NCBI GenBank assembly: GCA_934045905.1
Contig: OW203762.1
Span: 24,026,345 to 24,090,344 of the forward strand
From: Leuctra nigra
Lineage: Eukaryota; Arthropoda; Insecta; Plecoptera; Leuctridae
Reading direction: 5' to 3'
DNA length: 64,000 bases
The notes under the pieces are model-generated. The model was not told the DNA's origin, did not search any database, and worked only from the letters and a program-made list of their open reading frames with translations. This document shows positions 46,885 to 58,745 of this stretch, in pieces (within the stretch, counting starts at the first letter, position 1; each line of letters begins with the position of its first letter). Position numbers and translations under genes: made by a program.

Positions 46885-47168
46885 TTTTTTTTGTCTGGGG
46901 CTTAACGTCGCACTGTTCTGCAGCGTGGCTAATGGCGACGGATGAATGATTATGATGATGATTGGGAGACGATGGTAAAGAGTAGGTAAGGATGGAAGGT
47001 GGGAAGGAGGCGGTCGTGGCCTATTAGTAGGGTACCTTCCCAGCATTTGCCTGTCGACTGAGGGAAAACCACGAAAAAACCCCCAGTCAGGAAGGATGTC
47101 CGCGGGAATCGAACCCGGGCCTCCGGAATACAAGTTCAGAGCGCTAATCACTCACCCAACCGGTTCCG
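46885..47168 (-). mobile_element. SINE-A copy, full length
   Basis: Complete reverse copy, poly-T at 46885 to tRNA-like head at 47168, about 0.2 kb upstream of the zinc-finger exon. The adjacent 47169-47186 is a long G run. Confidence 0.88.
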
Positions 47169-48456
47169 TAGGGGGGGGGGGGGGGGTCTAGATTTATGCC
47201 TACCTATTCAGTCGAAGAAATATGAGACCTTCAACTGAAATTTGGCCAAACACATTCAATGTACCCAGTTGTTTTGTGTTTGCAGGGAATGTGAAGTGAA
47301 GAAAACCTACGATTTATGTTGACATCATTCAGTTACTAATGATCGTGCCAGACAATAATTGCCTAACAATCATTTGAGCTCGTTAAAATATTTGATTAAA
47401 ACAATTTTAATTTTTCCTGATGTTATTTTTATAGTTTTTTTAATCAAAACACAATTTAGAGAGACCAGCCAAGTCTTATAGTTTTTCTACTGATATGCAC
47501 CACGTGAGTGCAGAGAATTGTCTTTTTACATCCTGCACTGCACTGTGCGGCGAAACATACAACCCCCGTGGAAGACGAGTATATTTCTAGTGCATATTCT
47601 AATAAAAATGGTAGGCAATGCACTTTATATATTTGTTTTAGATCGTTCATGTTGATCAATAAATCTATTACTGATACATGAAGATTAAAAGATCTTTGTA
47701 ACTATTTCAAACGTCCGTTATGGAATATTCTAGTGCAATGGATTGCATTGATACTTTTTGCATGAAAAGTACACCCATGCGACAAGTGCGACTAGTGGAA
47801 AACGTTATTAGATTCTTAGATGATGCTGTGAAGAAACAACCTTTGTGCAAATTGACCATTGTACCCGAATTGTACCCACAGATTTTTTGAAAAATACTCG
47901 CAACTCTAAACGCCACTTCATACACATGTCTGTGTGTTGTGGAATACTACTAATGTAAAGGACGCAGCAATCACAGGTGCTGCAAGCGCGAGCGATTATG
48001 CTGCTTGGCCGACACATTTTTTTTGATACGACTGGAGATAAAACTGAAGGATGAAATGAATTGAAATTTTAATGTTGATAGTCCTAGTTTAAAGGCAAGC
48101 TTAGGAATGATACTTTGTACATGTTTAAATTTTGTCTTCGTTAATTAGTAATAATTAGCTGATATTTGGTAAGACTAACAAGTATTTTCTTTTCTTGCCT
48201 TAATAAATATAATAGGTAGGTACTACATATAAAAAATTGCCATATAAAATTTGCCAATTTGCCAAATATAACCCTCAGAACATCCATGAACAACACGAGT
48301 TTAAAATGTAACTCAATGGGTTCACTTGTCTCATCAATACTTCATCTTTATCAATATGATATGGAGATAATTCATAGCTTGCATGTCCGTTATTCATTGT
48401 TGAGACATCTTGTTCGCTTTCAATATCATGTCTGTCGTGTTGGTAATTGATAGTAC

Positions 48457-48793
48457 CAGGCGCGTAGGAACTACTTTCATCATGGGGGGGGGGGGGGATT
48501 GCGACACCCGGTAGGGGGGTCTGGGGGGCCAAGCCCCCCAGCTTTTGCCCCGCAGGGCGTTTTTTTGGAATTTAAACCAGTTAAAAGTGATTCTGGGGCT
48601 TTAAAATGCCTAAATTGAAGCAAAAAAACCCTCCAATTGTTGCCCCGCAGGGCATTTTTTAGAATTTAAACAATTTGTAAGTGATTTTTGGACACTAAAC
48701 TTATTTTTTTATGGTTAATGGGGGGTCAACCTGCTCGAGTGGGGGGGGATAATCCCCCCCCATCCCCCCCCCCCCCCCCTTCCTACGCGCCTG
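48457..48793. mobile_element. 337-bp hAT-type MITE with 8-bp target duplication
   Basis: CAGGCGCGTAGGAA and inverted TTCCTACGCGCCTG termini flanked by GATAGTAC (48449-48456, 48794-48801). G-runs on the left and C-runs on the right extend the fold-back. Two TGCCCCGCAGGGC, TTTTTTTGGAATTT-like blocks inside resemble blocks in the 43955-44811 element. Confidence 0.88.
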
Positions 48794-49036
48794 GATAGTA
48801 CCTATTAGTGATTATACGTGCAATCGTAGGTTCCGGAGACATTTAATAACCATACATATCTTTTTACAAATTACATGGAATGCCCCTCATTTATAATTTA
48901 AATCTGACCTGTCAATCGTGCTAGAAGCTAATGGCTGCCTCAGAGAAAAAAGTACCTACTATTTATGCTAAAACAAGAGAAGTTCGTGAAAACAAATGAT
49001 TTGAAAATAACGATTTCTCACAGTTTTATTGATGCG

Positions 49037-49345
49037 TCGGTAGGTACTTCTTGCCCAAAAGGGAATTCAAATTCCTTAACATATTTATATCCCCCCCCCC
49101 CCCCTAAATTATTCAGAACATTGTACATCCGGGCCTGATTCATGATTAGATTATTAGATAAAACATAGGGTTCAATTGCACATTTTCAATTTAAATTTCT
49201 TACGACACCCAGCTAGACAAGAAAATGTACATATTTTCACCAAAAATCGGTAGGTACTTCTTGCCCAAAAGGGAATTCAAATTCCTTAACATATTTATAT
49301 CCCCCCCCCCCCCTAAATTATTCAGAACATTGTACATCCGGGCCT
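49037..49345. repeat. 100-bp direct duplication with poly-C tracts
   Basis: TCGGTAGGTACTTCTTGCCC to ACATCCGGGCCT occurs at 49037-49136 and again at 49247-49345, identical apart from one base of a 14-16-base C run. Confidence 0.85.
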
Positions 49346-49959
49346 AATTCGTAGCGATATTCTTCCAATATGATGTTGACTAATATACAACATTATCTAC
49401 GTGATCCTAATATCTATTTACCTATGTTATTCAACAATGGATAATAACATAATAGATACTTGGATCACGGAACTGCATGTGAAATTTTTTGAAAATAACT
49501 AACTAACTAGATAATTTTTATTGTTGTCTATTCTCTCTGCACGTAGGCCTGATTCTATAACCGCAAAGCGGTAAGCAAATCCGCTAGCAATTAGATTTTG
49601 CCATAGCTTCATACATTGCGATTCCGCTATCAATCGAAAACAGTTGTAGAATCAGAAATTGTTCCATTCAGATGTGTGATCCAAAGATGTGTGCAGCGTA
49701 AAGGAGTGTGTCCAGCAGATGTGTCCAGCAGAAGAAGTTGCTTAGAAGTTATGTCACTTTCGTTGATAATGTAGATGAACACTTAGTTGGATTGCTTTCA
49801 AGAAAAACTATTTGTGTATTGTTTGTCAGTTTGTTATTGTTTATGAAGCGAAACTGGATAATATTATGGTGCAGGTATAGGCACCGAGTGTTCGCCACGA
49901 GTGAGAGAAATTAGCAACTTTTGTGGGAAGATCGTCAACTGTTTTATTTCTCATTGGCC

Positions 49960-49973
49960 GTGACCTAGCAACC
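49960..49973. promoter_or_regulatory. RFX X-box-like motif 1
   Basis: GTGACCTAGCAACC fits GTNRCC-N-RGYAAC, the inverted-repeat site bound by RFX factors in promoters of ciliary genes (established motif). Chance occurrence cannot be excluded. Confidence 0.4.
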
Positions 49974-50323
49974 GATCAGATGTCAACAAATGTACTCAAA
50001 ATATTTCGGAATCAGAACTTAGTCGCGCAAATTAATATTGTGATCAGATTCAGTGAAATTGTGAACACTTTATTATTAATATTTTGTAGGCGAATAAACA
50101 TTAGATAAACATGTGTAAATTTTAAAAATTGATAATGCGTAATATGTGCAGCAACATAACATATAACTGCAGCGACTTGGACGCCTTGCCAAAAGGTAAG
50201 CTTCCTTCCCACAGATTAGGTGGCTCTGTCTGTACTTTTGCAGTGCCATCTGTTGTCTAAACACGCTGCCTATAATCAGCGTCTTAGTCCACGAGAAAAT
50301 CTGCTAATTTGTTTGCCAAACAA

Positions 50324-50336
50324 TTGCCTAGCAACC
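50324..50336. promoter_or_regulatory. RFX X-box-like motif 2
   Basis: TTGCCTAGCAACC, with the preceding A, fits the same consensus with one mismatch, 365 bp from the first motif. No adjacent coding exon is recognised. Confidence 0.35.
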
Positions 50337-50933
50337 GCCAACCAGTAGGCCGTGAAACTTCAACGTGTTTAAGAAGGCAGTGCTTTTTAAAAATAAGCGC
50401 GAACAACATTATTTTGGGAAGTTATTGGGAAGTTATTATTAAATTATTCGAATTAAAATGCACGCGATTGTAAACTAACATACATACATACTTGTTTCAT
50501 TTTACTGCGTTCATATTTCATGAGTATTTTAAAATGAATAATTTAGGTTCTCCCACGGAAATTTAAAATATTTAAACGGAGTCAGATCTGCTGCTTTAGC
50601 AGTAACTTTTTTTTTAAGTGTTGTTTATAGAATGATTTTTCTACGAAAATGCTTGATCGATCAGCTTGATCGGAATTTGGTTTACCTCTAATAGCTTTTT
50701 CTCGTTAATAATGAAAGGGTAAGTAGATCACAGACACTGATCTGCATGTATCCCAACTTCATCAATAGCAATACACAAGATTCGAACATTAAAACATTTG
50801 GTTCAACTGTGCAATTAACACAAAAGAAACACCGCTTTTGATATTTATTCTTGTGAGGTAGAAGTCAAAGAATCATTATCGAGTCAATTATCAAAAGGGC
50901 AATAACGGCTAAAGCGTCACAATGTAGTACACC

Positions 50934-51127
50934 CAACAAATCATAAAACGGTATTTGAAAGAAACGGATTGGCTGCTGGAGAGGTTACTTGACAGTCAAT
51001 TCTTGTTATTATCAATGAAATCAGAGCTACTTGAGGTAGAAGACGAGTTAGCATTTCATCGGATGATGCCATCACATTTTTTTCAGCCAATCCATTTCTT
51101 TCAAATACCGTTTTATCATTTGTTGAG
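50934..51127. mobile_element. 42-bp-arm inverted-repeat element
   Basis: 50934-50975 pairs with 51084-51127 (CAACAAAT.ATAAAACGG... inverted) with two or three mismatches, spacer about 108 bp. Immediately right lies a palindrome-rich TGTACAATGTACAGTG stretch (51128-51163). Confidence 0.75.
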
Positions 51128-51446
51128 TGTACAATGTACAGTGTACAGTGTGCATTGTACAGTCTCGACTGGTAACAAAATCAGAACATGTTCGGTTGAT
51201 ACTTGCTGAGAACATTTGCTGTATGTATTCAAATCAAATATTTTCAATTATTTTTGAATTTTTACTGCAAAATTGAAATCCAATCAAGTTATTGGCGCTT
51301 TTTCGTCTATACATGAAAGTTGATAATTTAACCGAGACTTGCAATTAAAAATAACGGACTATGAAAGTAAAACATGTATTATTTTACTTCATTAATGTAA
51401 TATTATATGTGTTTATGAGAATGCCTATTTTGATACAAACCGACAC

Positions 51447-51724
51447 GGATCAGGTATAGCTGAGTGGCAACGCTCTGAACTTGTATTCCGGTGGCCCGGG
51501 TTAGATTCTTGCGGCCGTCCTTCCTGACTGGGGTTTTTCGTGGTATTCCCTCGGTCGAATGCTGGCAAATGCTGGCAAATGCTACTAATAGGCCACGACC
51601 GCCTCCTTCCCACCTTCCATCCTTACCTACTCTTCACCATCATCTCCCAATCATCATCATAATCATTCATCCGTCGCCATTAGCCTCGCTGCAGAACAGT
51701 GCGACGTAAAGCCCCAGAAAAAAA
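51447..51724 (+). mobile_element. SINE-A copy, full length
   Basis: Head GTATAGCTGAGTGGCAACGC, box B degenerate (GGGTTAGATTC), body and 3' end GTAAAGCCCCAG plus A8. AAATGCTGGC is locally duplicated at 51558-51577. Confidence 0.88.
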
Positions 51725-53004
51725 TTGGTTTTCCATGTATTGTATAACTCACTGACTTTGTTACACTGCAAAGAAGCCACGGAATGCTATTTACTTTCTA
51801 ACCCCCCCCCCCTCCCCAATAAAAGCGTTCCTCTGGAGACTGGCTCCTAGAACAACGCAGGATCGATCCCACCGCTGCCACCACTTGTAATGCGCGGGAA
51901 TCTCATCAACTATTGAATATGGTTCGTTCGGTTAGCGTGAGGCGTTCTACTTCTTCTACGCCCCAATTGCTTTGACTTTAAGCTCTTGGGTGGTAAAGAT
52001 GCACCGCCTTGGCACTTACAATTTAGATGAGTTCGAAGCAAGCGTTTTCAGTTAACTTTCTCTAGAGCTTTTCTGTGTTTTTTGAAAAGGAAAAGATTTT
52101 TTAACACATCACCCCACCTCAGCAGCTTACAACAGTGTTTTTCCGTCTTAAATATCGATGAAGACATTAAACCACCCCTTTCTTCTGAAAAGAAGAAAGT
52201 AAATGATTATACTTCCTTTCTGAACCATTTACGTTATCTGAGACAGGAAAGTTTACTTGATATGAAATTAAATTAAATTTCTATTTTTTTCCTTTATAGG
52301 GAAAAAGTGAATTAACTTTGGCTCTTTAAGAAAATGTATGTAAATTTAAGCAACCTATAAGAAGAATAGAAGTTCTGGTTTGATCTTGGAGCTGCATTGG
52401 TTTCAATGAGTGGACTGTTGTCAAGAACATCTCCATTTGATATGACCGGATTTAGATAAGTTTATTTATTATTGTTGCTAGCAGACAATTATTGTTTGTC
52501 ATTGTTAACTAAACAGATAAATGTTCGGAAACTGTGGTGTGTCATGTCAATCTGTAAATAATTTTTTACCCCCCTTTAGGCTGTCTTCAACACGTTCTTG
52601 GGCCCAAATTCTATAACTATTTGCATGATTTCGGCCCCCAATTTCCCATTTTTAATATTTATAAAAAATTACATTGAATTTGAAATCTATTGGATATTAT
52701 ATTTTAATACAGTTTCCGTAACGCAACTAGAATAACCAGAACGGATATCCTCTGATAACAGCAATTCCGACCCCCGCAGAATCCTCTAAGATAACGACCT
52801 CATTATACAAGAGGACAATAACTAAAAAATTATCCTGTAAAGTTTCCGTTGCTATTGCAGAAAATAATCAGTCACCGCATCCTGTTTTAATTAATTAACA
52901 TCGCTTAAAATAGCAGTTGATAATAAAATGACTGTTTCTTCCTTGTAAATCCTGCCCCCTTCCTTGCCTCTCCTCCTCAATATCATGCCAATAAGAGCAA
53001 CACA
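51725..53004. other. Upstream region of the lectin gene
   Basis: AT-rich with a C run at 51801-51810 and a 64-codon frame (52082-52276) without family features. No clear TATA at a proper distance from 53005; a 5' non-coding exon may lie here. Confidence 0.35.
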
Positions 53005-56000
53005 ATGTCATTGTCAACATTCAGCAGTGTAACAATGATCTTCCCGAAGTCTCTGGTGTTAGTGCTGAGTTATGTCTCTTTGGTTCAAAGCCAGGCTGGG
53101 TCGGAGGTGCAAGTTGCTGCACAGAGACCAGCTGGAGTGTCTGTCACAGTTAGTGGCTCACGCAATCAAACAGGACAGTGGGTGGCTCAGGTGAGATTTC
53201 ACTCAATAGAGCAAAAGATAGTTTCAATATAGGTACTTTATTTGCGCACCACATCATATTATTCATATATTTATCTGCATTATTGGTTCTTAGCTGTACA
53301 TACAAAAGAATCAATAAAGTAGACAGATTTTTTTAGCAATGTGTTTGATCCTTCCATCGACAACAATGAACATTATCTTTTTGGTACTTACTTGCCTCTG
53401 CTTTGTTTTTCTTTGTTTGATTTATTAACGATTTTGTTGTCCGTCCCTTTGAATATTCGTGAATTTTGCAAAAATATATATTTCTTTCACAAAATATTTC
53501 TGTTCAATAGGTATTTGGTAACTTTAAACCATGTATTCGTCCACGTTTAAGCATTTGTTAACCATTTTACATTTTATTCCAAAACTTTAAAAAAATCGGA
53601 TCTAGGTTGAAACAAACTTTGGGTGTTCGTATCTAATAATCTGTTTCCCAGGATCTAATGCCTGTCATCTGTCTCTACAGGTGATTGTGCATCTCACAGA
53701 TGATAAGAAATCTCCGTCATCTGCGTGGTCAGTCGAAGTCGAACCCAGCACATCGAGTTGCAGTGAATCAAAATCGACCCATGACGTCAAACTCTTGATG
53801 ACTCGTAAGTTGACTCATGAGTTGCATTTCCTTGTTTATGTTGGATTTTTAATTCAGACAAGAAAAACTCTCATAATAAACGCGTTGATGAGCGAGCATG
53901 GGTGACTAAATAATCACTTTTGTAACGCGTAGGTGCCATTTCAAAATAAATGTTGAATATTAGACTTTTAGAGTCAGTGCTAAAGTAATTTCTTGTGATT
54001 ATATTTCCTTTTGGAAAAAATATACTTACCTATGAATAGTAATATTTTGCAACTCGACTCAAATATAATTAACTGTGGATATTTTTATACGAAGAGTTTA
54101 TACACACATTTGTATTTATATGCTAGGGCTGTTTACACAGATTTTTTTGTCTGGGGCTTAACGTCGCACTGTTCTGCAGCGAGGCTAATGGCGACGGATG
54201 AATGATTATGAGGATGATTGGGAGATGATGGTGAAGATTAGGTAAGGATGGAAGGTGGGAAGGAGGTGGTCGTGGCCTATTAGTAGGGTACCTTCCCAGC
54301 ATTTGCCTGTCGACTGAGGGAATACCACGAAAAACCCCAGTCAGGTAGGACGGCCGCGGGAATCGAACCCAGGCCTCCGGAATACAAGTTCAGAGCGTTA
54401 CCACTCAGCCAACCTGTTCCGTTTACATAGATTTTACATAGATTATATAGTGTTTTGCGTTTGAAACCAATGACATTTCCAGAAACCGTTCACCTCAGAC
54501 TTGTGATCGGGTAATAGAAAAAGAACGTTTAAGCATCACAAAAGCGGTCTATGTGACACCCAGTGTTGGTGCAAAGTGCGGTGAATTTTTTGTATAAAAT
54601 CTTTATTTACACAGTACAAAAATGGTTTATAATTATGTGACACATGCATTCTTTCTCGACACATAATGTGACAAATATTTCAAAACACATTATCATGCCA
54701 ATAAATTTTCTCGATTTGCAAGAAAATGTGTAACATCTGATAAAATGTTGGTCCCAATAACAGAGTAAAATTGTACTTGATCGAACAACAATCCCTAATC
54801 CCTTTTCTACCAATCAGAGGATTTTGTTCAAAAACCTATAGACGTAACTGCTGGTATGACATTAGTGTGTGTGCCGAATTCTGATAGTTCGACTGGTTGA
54901 TTGCTGTGACCTGGGCAGTGCAGGCGAAAACAACAAATAACAAATAAAACAGAGTGCAGTAATGAGTACCAAAGCTACGAACCTCCATTGGATTGTGAAG
55001 TTAAATGAAACAGTTGAGTAGTAATTGTCCTTTGTGCATCATTGACAACTTTTATTAAAATTTCGTATTCTAAAAGTTATGCCAGATTCTCAAAATGTTA
55101 ATGTAAAATATAACATCTAGTAACTTTTAGGTCATAATTATGCATTTTAGTTATAGGTTTGATTTCTTGCCTATACTTCTGTACTCTATACACGATGCGC
55201 CAAATATTTTTGATTTTTAAATACATTTTGACTCGACCAATTTCTTGATATCACTGATTTCAGTGCTGAATTTGTAGGGTTACAAAGAGCAATTAATTTA
55301 TTACTACAACTTTATGCTACAACTAAATTGTTTCAAATTTGCTTCTCTTTGACTAGATGGATGCCATACTGATTAATGATTATATTGGAAATGTTCTCAG
55401 CGCCCCAGCAGCCTCAGCCGACAGGAGCAGCAGCAGCAAGAGTCGTACCTGCTGGATACGAGCTCATCCCAGGCCTGGGACACTACAAGCATCATAACAA
55501 CTCAGCAACATGGCCGTCTGCTAAAACAATCTGCCAGGGAGAGGGAGGGCACCTCGTGATTGTAAACTCAGAAGCAGAATCAGCGGCGATGGTGAAGTTC
55601 ATCGCAGTAAAACGTTCAAACTATCATCATTGGGTCGGACTAAGAGAGTCGGAGACAACGCAGGGGCAATACTTCACTGTTTTCGGTAAGTTTAGGTAAT
55701 TATATGGAAATTGAGGCGTCATCTAGAAAAGTGGTCATATACCAAAATTTCCAAAATTAAAATATTGGTGCCAAACAATTACTCGTTTTCATTGGTTCAT
55801 TCTTGAGTATGCGTCTTTAACAAAAGATGTTTTTAAAGGTTCTAGCATTTCTTTTTACAAGAAGAAGTGTCATAGACCGATGTGAATAAGACTGTTATTG
55901 TGAGAAATTAGTCAAAGTATACTGTACCTAAAAAGAACAGAGTGAGTCAAAATTTTCTTAAACGTACTAAACTCACAAAATCAACCATAGACCAGCAGGA

Positions 56001-56848
56001 TTTTTTTTACATTTTGTTTGAGAATATTATTGGGAAAAAATTAATGTATGTTGACTCCCTACCGTTACATACTGATTATTTCATATTATAGTACAATATA
56101 GAAAGTCTTATTGATTATCTCGAAATCACCTTTTTGGACCTGGTTGTTTTTGTAGATACGTCTCAATTGCTTTTTGAGCGTTCAAAAAAGCGTTTTCACC
56201 AGTTGAATTAATTCCCCCAAATATCACATAAAATAAAAGGCACGATTTCTATAAATATGTCTGAAGGCATTGTTAACTAATGCTCATGAGGGTTTAAGGA
56301 CTTACTGTGCAAAATTACTGATAATTTAGTTATAACTATGGGAGCCGAAGAGACCACACTCATATCCACAAAATTTCAACTTTTTACCGTCTTATTAGAT
56401 TTTGAAGCGACAAAGTTGTGGCGAATCGTTTAAAAATTGTGAGCAACTTTTTTGATGTAAAAGTTAATTCATAATTTTTAGATCAATTTTGTCAATAGCT
56501 GGTTTCAAATTCAGAATATTTCCAAAAGTGGCAATTAATTCGCTACCTATGTGTCGGTTCAACGTTCATTTGTATCTTTCAACGTCGCGGTCACAAAGTG
56601 AGAAATGGAATAAATCGCAAGTTTCCTTGACCTTGAGCATATATTCTAAGTTGTGTTGATTGTCTTGTGCAGGCGAGCCGATGGCTACTACTGGATTTAC
56701 GCGTTGGTCGCCGACAGAACCTGACACCCCATCCCTTGGCGATGGAATATTGATTCATCCCACTACAGGAGGCTTGGTCGATCATGCTTCCACAAACACG
56801 CAACCATTCATTTGTGAACTACAAGCTACAAGCAACACAATATGTTGA
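53005..56848 (+). CDS. Secreted C-type-lectin-domain protein, four exons, 256 aa
   Basis: Exons 53005-53190, 53681-53804, 55401-55685 and 56673-56848 join in frame (771 nt) at GT/AG borders with consistent phases. Residues 1-30 include the hydrophobic signal segment SLVLVLSYVSLVQSQA. Residues about 31-103 form an N-terminal region without a recognised domain. After a proline- and alanine-rich linker (PPQQPQPTG, AAAAR) the C-type lectin fold runs from Tyr123 to about Cys246, with TWPSAKTICQGEGGHLVIV, HHWVGL and PFICEL. The architecture resembles insect haemolymph LPS-binding lectins (family knowledge), which bind microbial glycans extracellularly. Oddities: the WND motif and the inner cysteine pair of the canonical fold are missing, and the EPN/QPD position reads EPD. 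Calcium-dependent sugar binding is therefore doubtful. An upstream non-coding exon is possible. Confidence 0.88.
53863..53906 (+). mobile_element. Terminal fragment of the AACGCGTTGATGAGCGAG family in lectin intron 2
   Basis: GAAAAACTCTCATAATAAACGCGTTGATGAGCGAGCA matches the left end of the elements at 11565, 12531 and 24845-25665 (reverse). Only about 40 bp remain. Confidence 0.5.
54146..54420 (-). mobile_element. SINE-A copy with clear target duplication, in lectin intron 2
   Basis: Reverse full-length copy bounded by GTTTACACAGATTTT (54131-54145) and GTTTACATAGATTTT (54421-54435), a 15-bp target duplication with one mismatch. This fixes the element's ends and shows LINE-type target-primed insertion. 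Confidence 0.92.
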
Positions 56849-56898
56849 GCTGAGTGACACATGAATACAATACAAATACAACAATGTGCATGATTTGA

Positions 56899-56904
56899 AA
56901 TAAA
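56899..56904 (+). terminator. Poly(A) signal of lectin gene
   Basis: AATAAA 51 bp after the lectin stop codon at 56848; typical spacing for a short 3' UTR. Confidence 0.65.
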
Positions 56905-57744
56905 ATGTAAGATGTGCAATGAACGAATCGTAGTGTTAATTTCTGCTTTAGTATTTTGCACCTTCTGTGTTCCTCGAGTTTTAGTGCTAATTTTTAGTTA
57001 CAATGATGAGTTTTGAGTGCAGAAGACAAATGAATAGATATTTCAAAGTTAGGATCATCAACAAATACTCTGATATTTATGGGATTGTACCATCTCGTGG
57101 AAGGTAAGTCAATGTGTTGAAGAGCCAAAGTAATCTGTAACGTGGAATACTTTCATACATATTCTTATCGAATAAAAGTTATGAACTGCTACAAATTAAG
57201 TTGCAAAATTAAAATTTTAATTAATAAACAAAAATTTGTAAGTCGGTCGTAATATTACATAATATTGCTCTATAACTTTGTGGCTTCAGCATATCTTCGA
57301 CGAGATTGTAACAATCTAAAAGTGGCGTTTTCGAAGGTGATCCCTTAGATATACATTGACATCCGTCACAGTAAAAACTGAAAGGCAGAGTGAAAAATAA
57401 TCACATAAAAACATTCTGTATAAAAATAGCAACCATAGTTTCCTGAAAAAAAAGAGAACATGCAACAGGTGTATTCAAAAATATATTTAGGAATATCTAT
57501 CTCTACCTTTTAATAACAATTATCTGAAATCTAATTAGTAATTATAATACAAACATCCTAATTAAAGATGACGAAGTTCTCAAATTATTATAAAAAGTAT
57601 AAAAGTGAACCCAAATTATTGTCACGCCAGGTAAACTTATTATAAATATCAAAGGTATATAAATATAACATCACAAAGTTATAATAATGCAAATTTACAC
57701 CATATTTAGGTCTGGTTGTACGATGTCTCGATAGTAAGATATAA

Positions 57745-57772
57745 AGTCCACTTTAGCCTAAAGTGGATTTCA
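57745..57772. repeat. Short perfect palindrome
   Basis: ATCCACTTTAGGCTAAAGTG on the minus strand folds on itself almost without a loop. Confidence 0.5.
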
Positions 57773-58079
57773 GCGGTCTAGATGGCCATGTTTCATTGGC
57801 TGTTGCCAAATTTGGCTGTTGCCATGGTTTCAGGCGTTAATCCTACCGCTAACTTTATCGGGACTTGGTACTTGGTACTTACTATTATTGTTCTTTATTC
57901 AAACTTTTTCGAAATTGATTTGGTAAGGGGGGTATTTTTTTAAATTTAAAACAAATTTTCTTAATTGTTGGGTTACACAATGTTATGAAATCGTAGGTCC
58001 GTTAAATAGGCTTAACACTTGTGTCTTTCACTCTTTTCTAAAGTAATACGAGAACTCTGAGCAGTAAGATTGTCCGTGG

Positions 58080-58270
58080 CCTGAAACTCGAGTCATTCGT
58101 CTACACTGGGACGTTCCCATCTTCCCAGCTGATCCCGTGGGAGCAGTAAATAACTCTCAACTTGGAACTATCCGACGGCGCTCTCCAGGCGTCGGGACGC
58201 AGGGCGTCGCTGCGTGACGTCACACTATCACGCCGCACATGTGTGATCCCAAGCGAAGAAGAACATTGCG
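58080..58270. other. GC-richer CpG-containing patch with a CRE-like site
   Basis: A locally GC-rich stretch with many CpG and a TGACGTCA palindrome near 58216. It could be a promoter or 5' exon of an unseen gene; no coding evidence. Confidence 0.2.
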
Positions 58271-58745
58271 ACAAACATCCCATTTGTACCCGTTGGTAAC
58301 ACGTATGTTCATTAACGGTCGTGTATCCTCTATAATTTTATATTCTATAATTTATTTGAAATTATTTTTGATTTCATTACATTCGCATACCACCTGCTCG
58401 ATCATCCCAGTTAGGGGGGGGGGGGGGGGGAGCTAGATCGAGAAGGTGGTGCATTCACATGTATTAATTTGATTATAAAAGTAAAAACTGTGGAAAGTGT
58501 ATAATTTAACAGGAGCTTCGATTAACTTGACCTTTCTTGCCCTCCCATTGGCCTCGTCTTAACTGGAGTTTATTTGGCGAATAATTATCGTTCACCTTGT
58601 TCACTTGTGAAAAATTAATATTTTGTTAATTGATTTCCATCAATTTCATATTTTACCTACATTAACGTGGTAAACGCTGTTAAAAATAACCTTGATAATA
58701 CTATACAGGTCTTTGCTCACTTCTTAATTTTGATAGAGTGTAATA

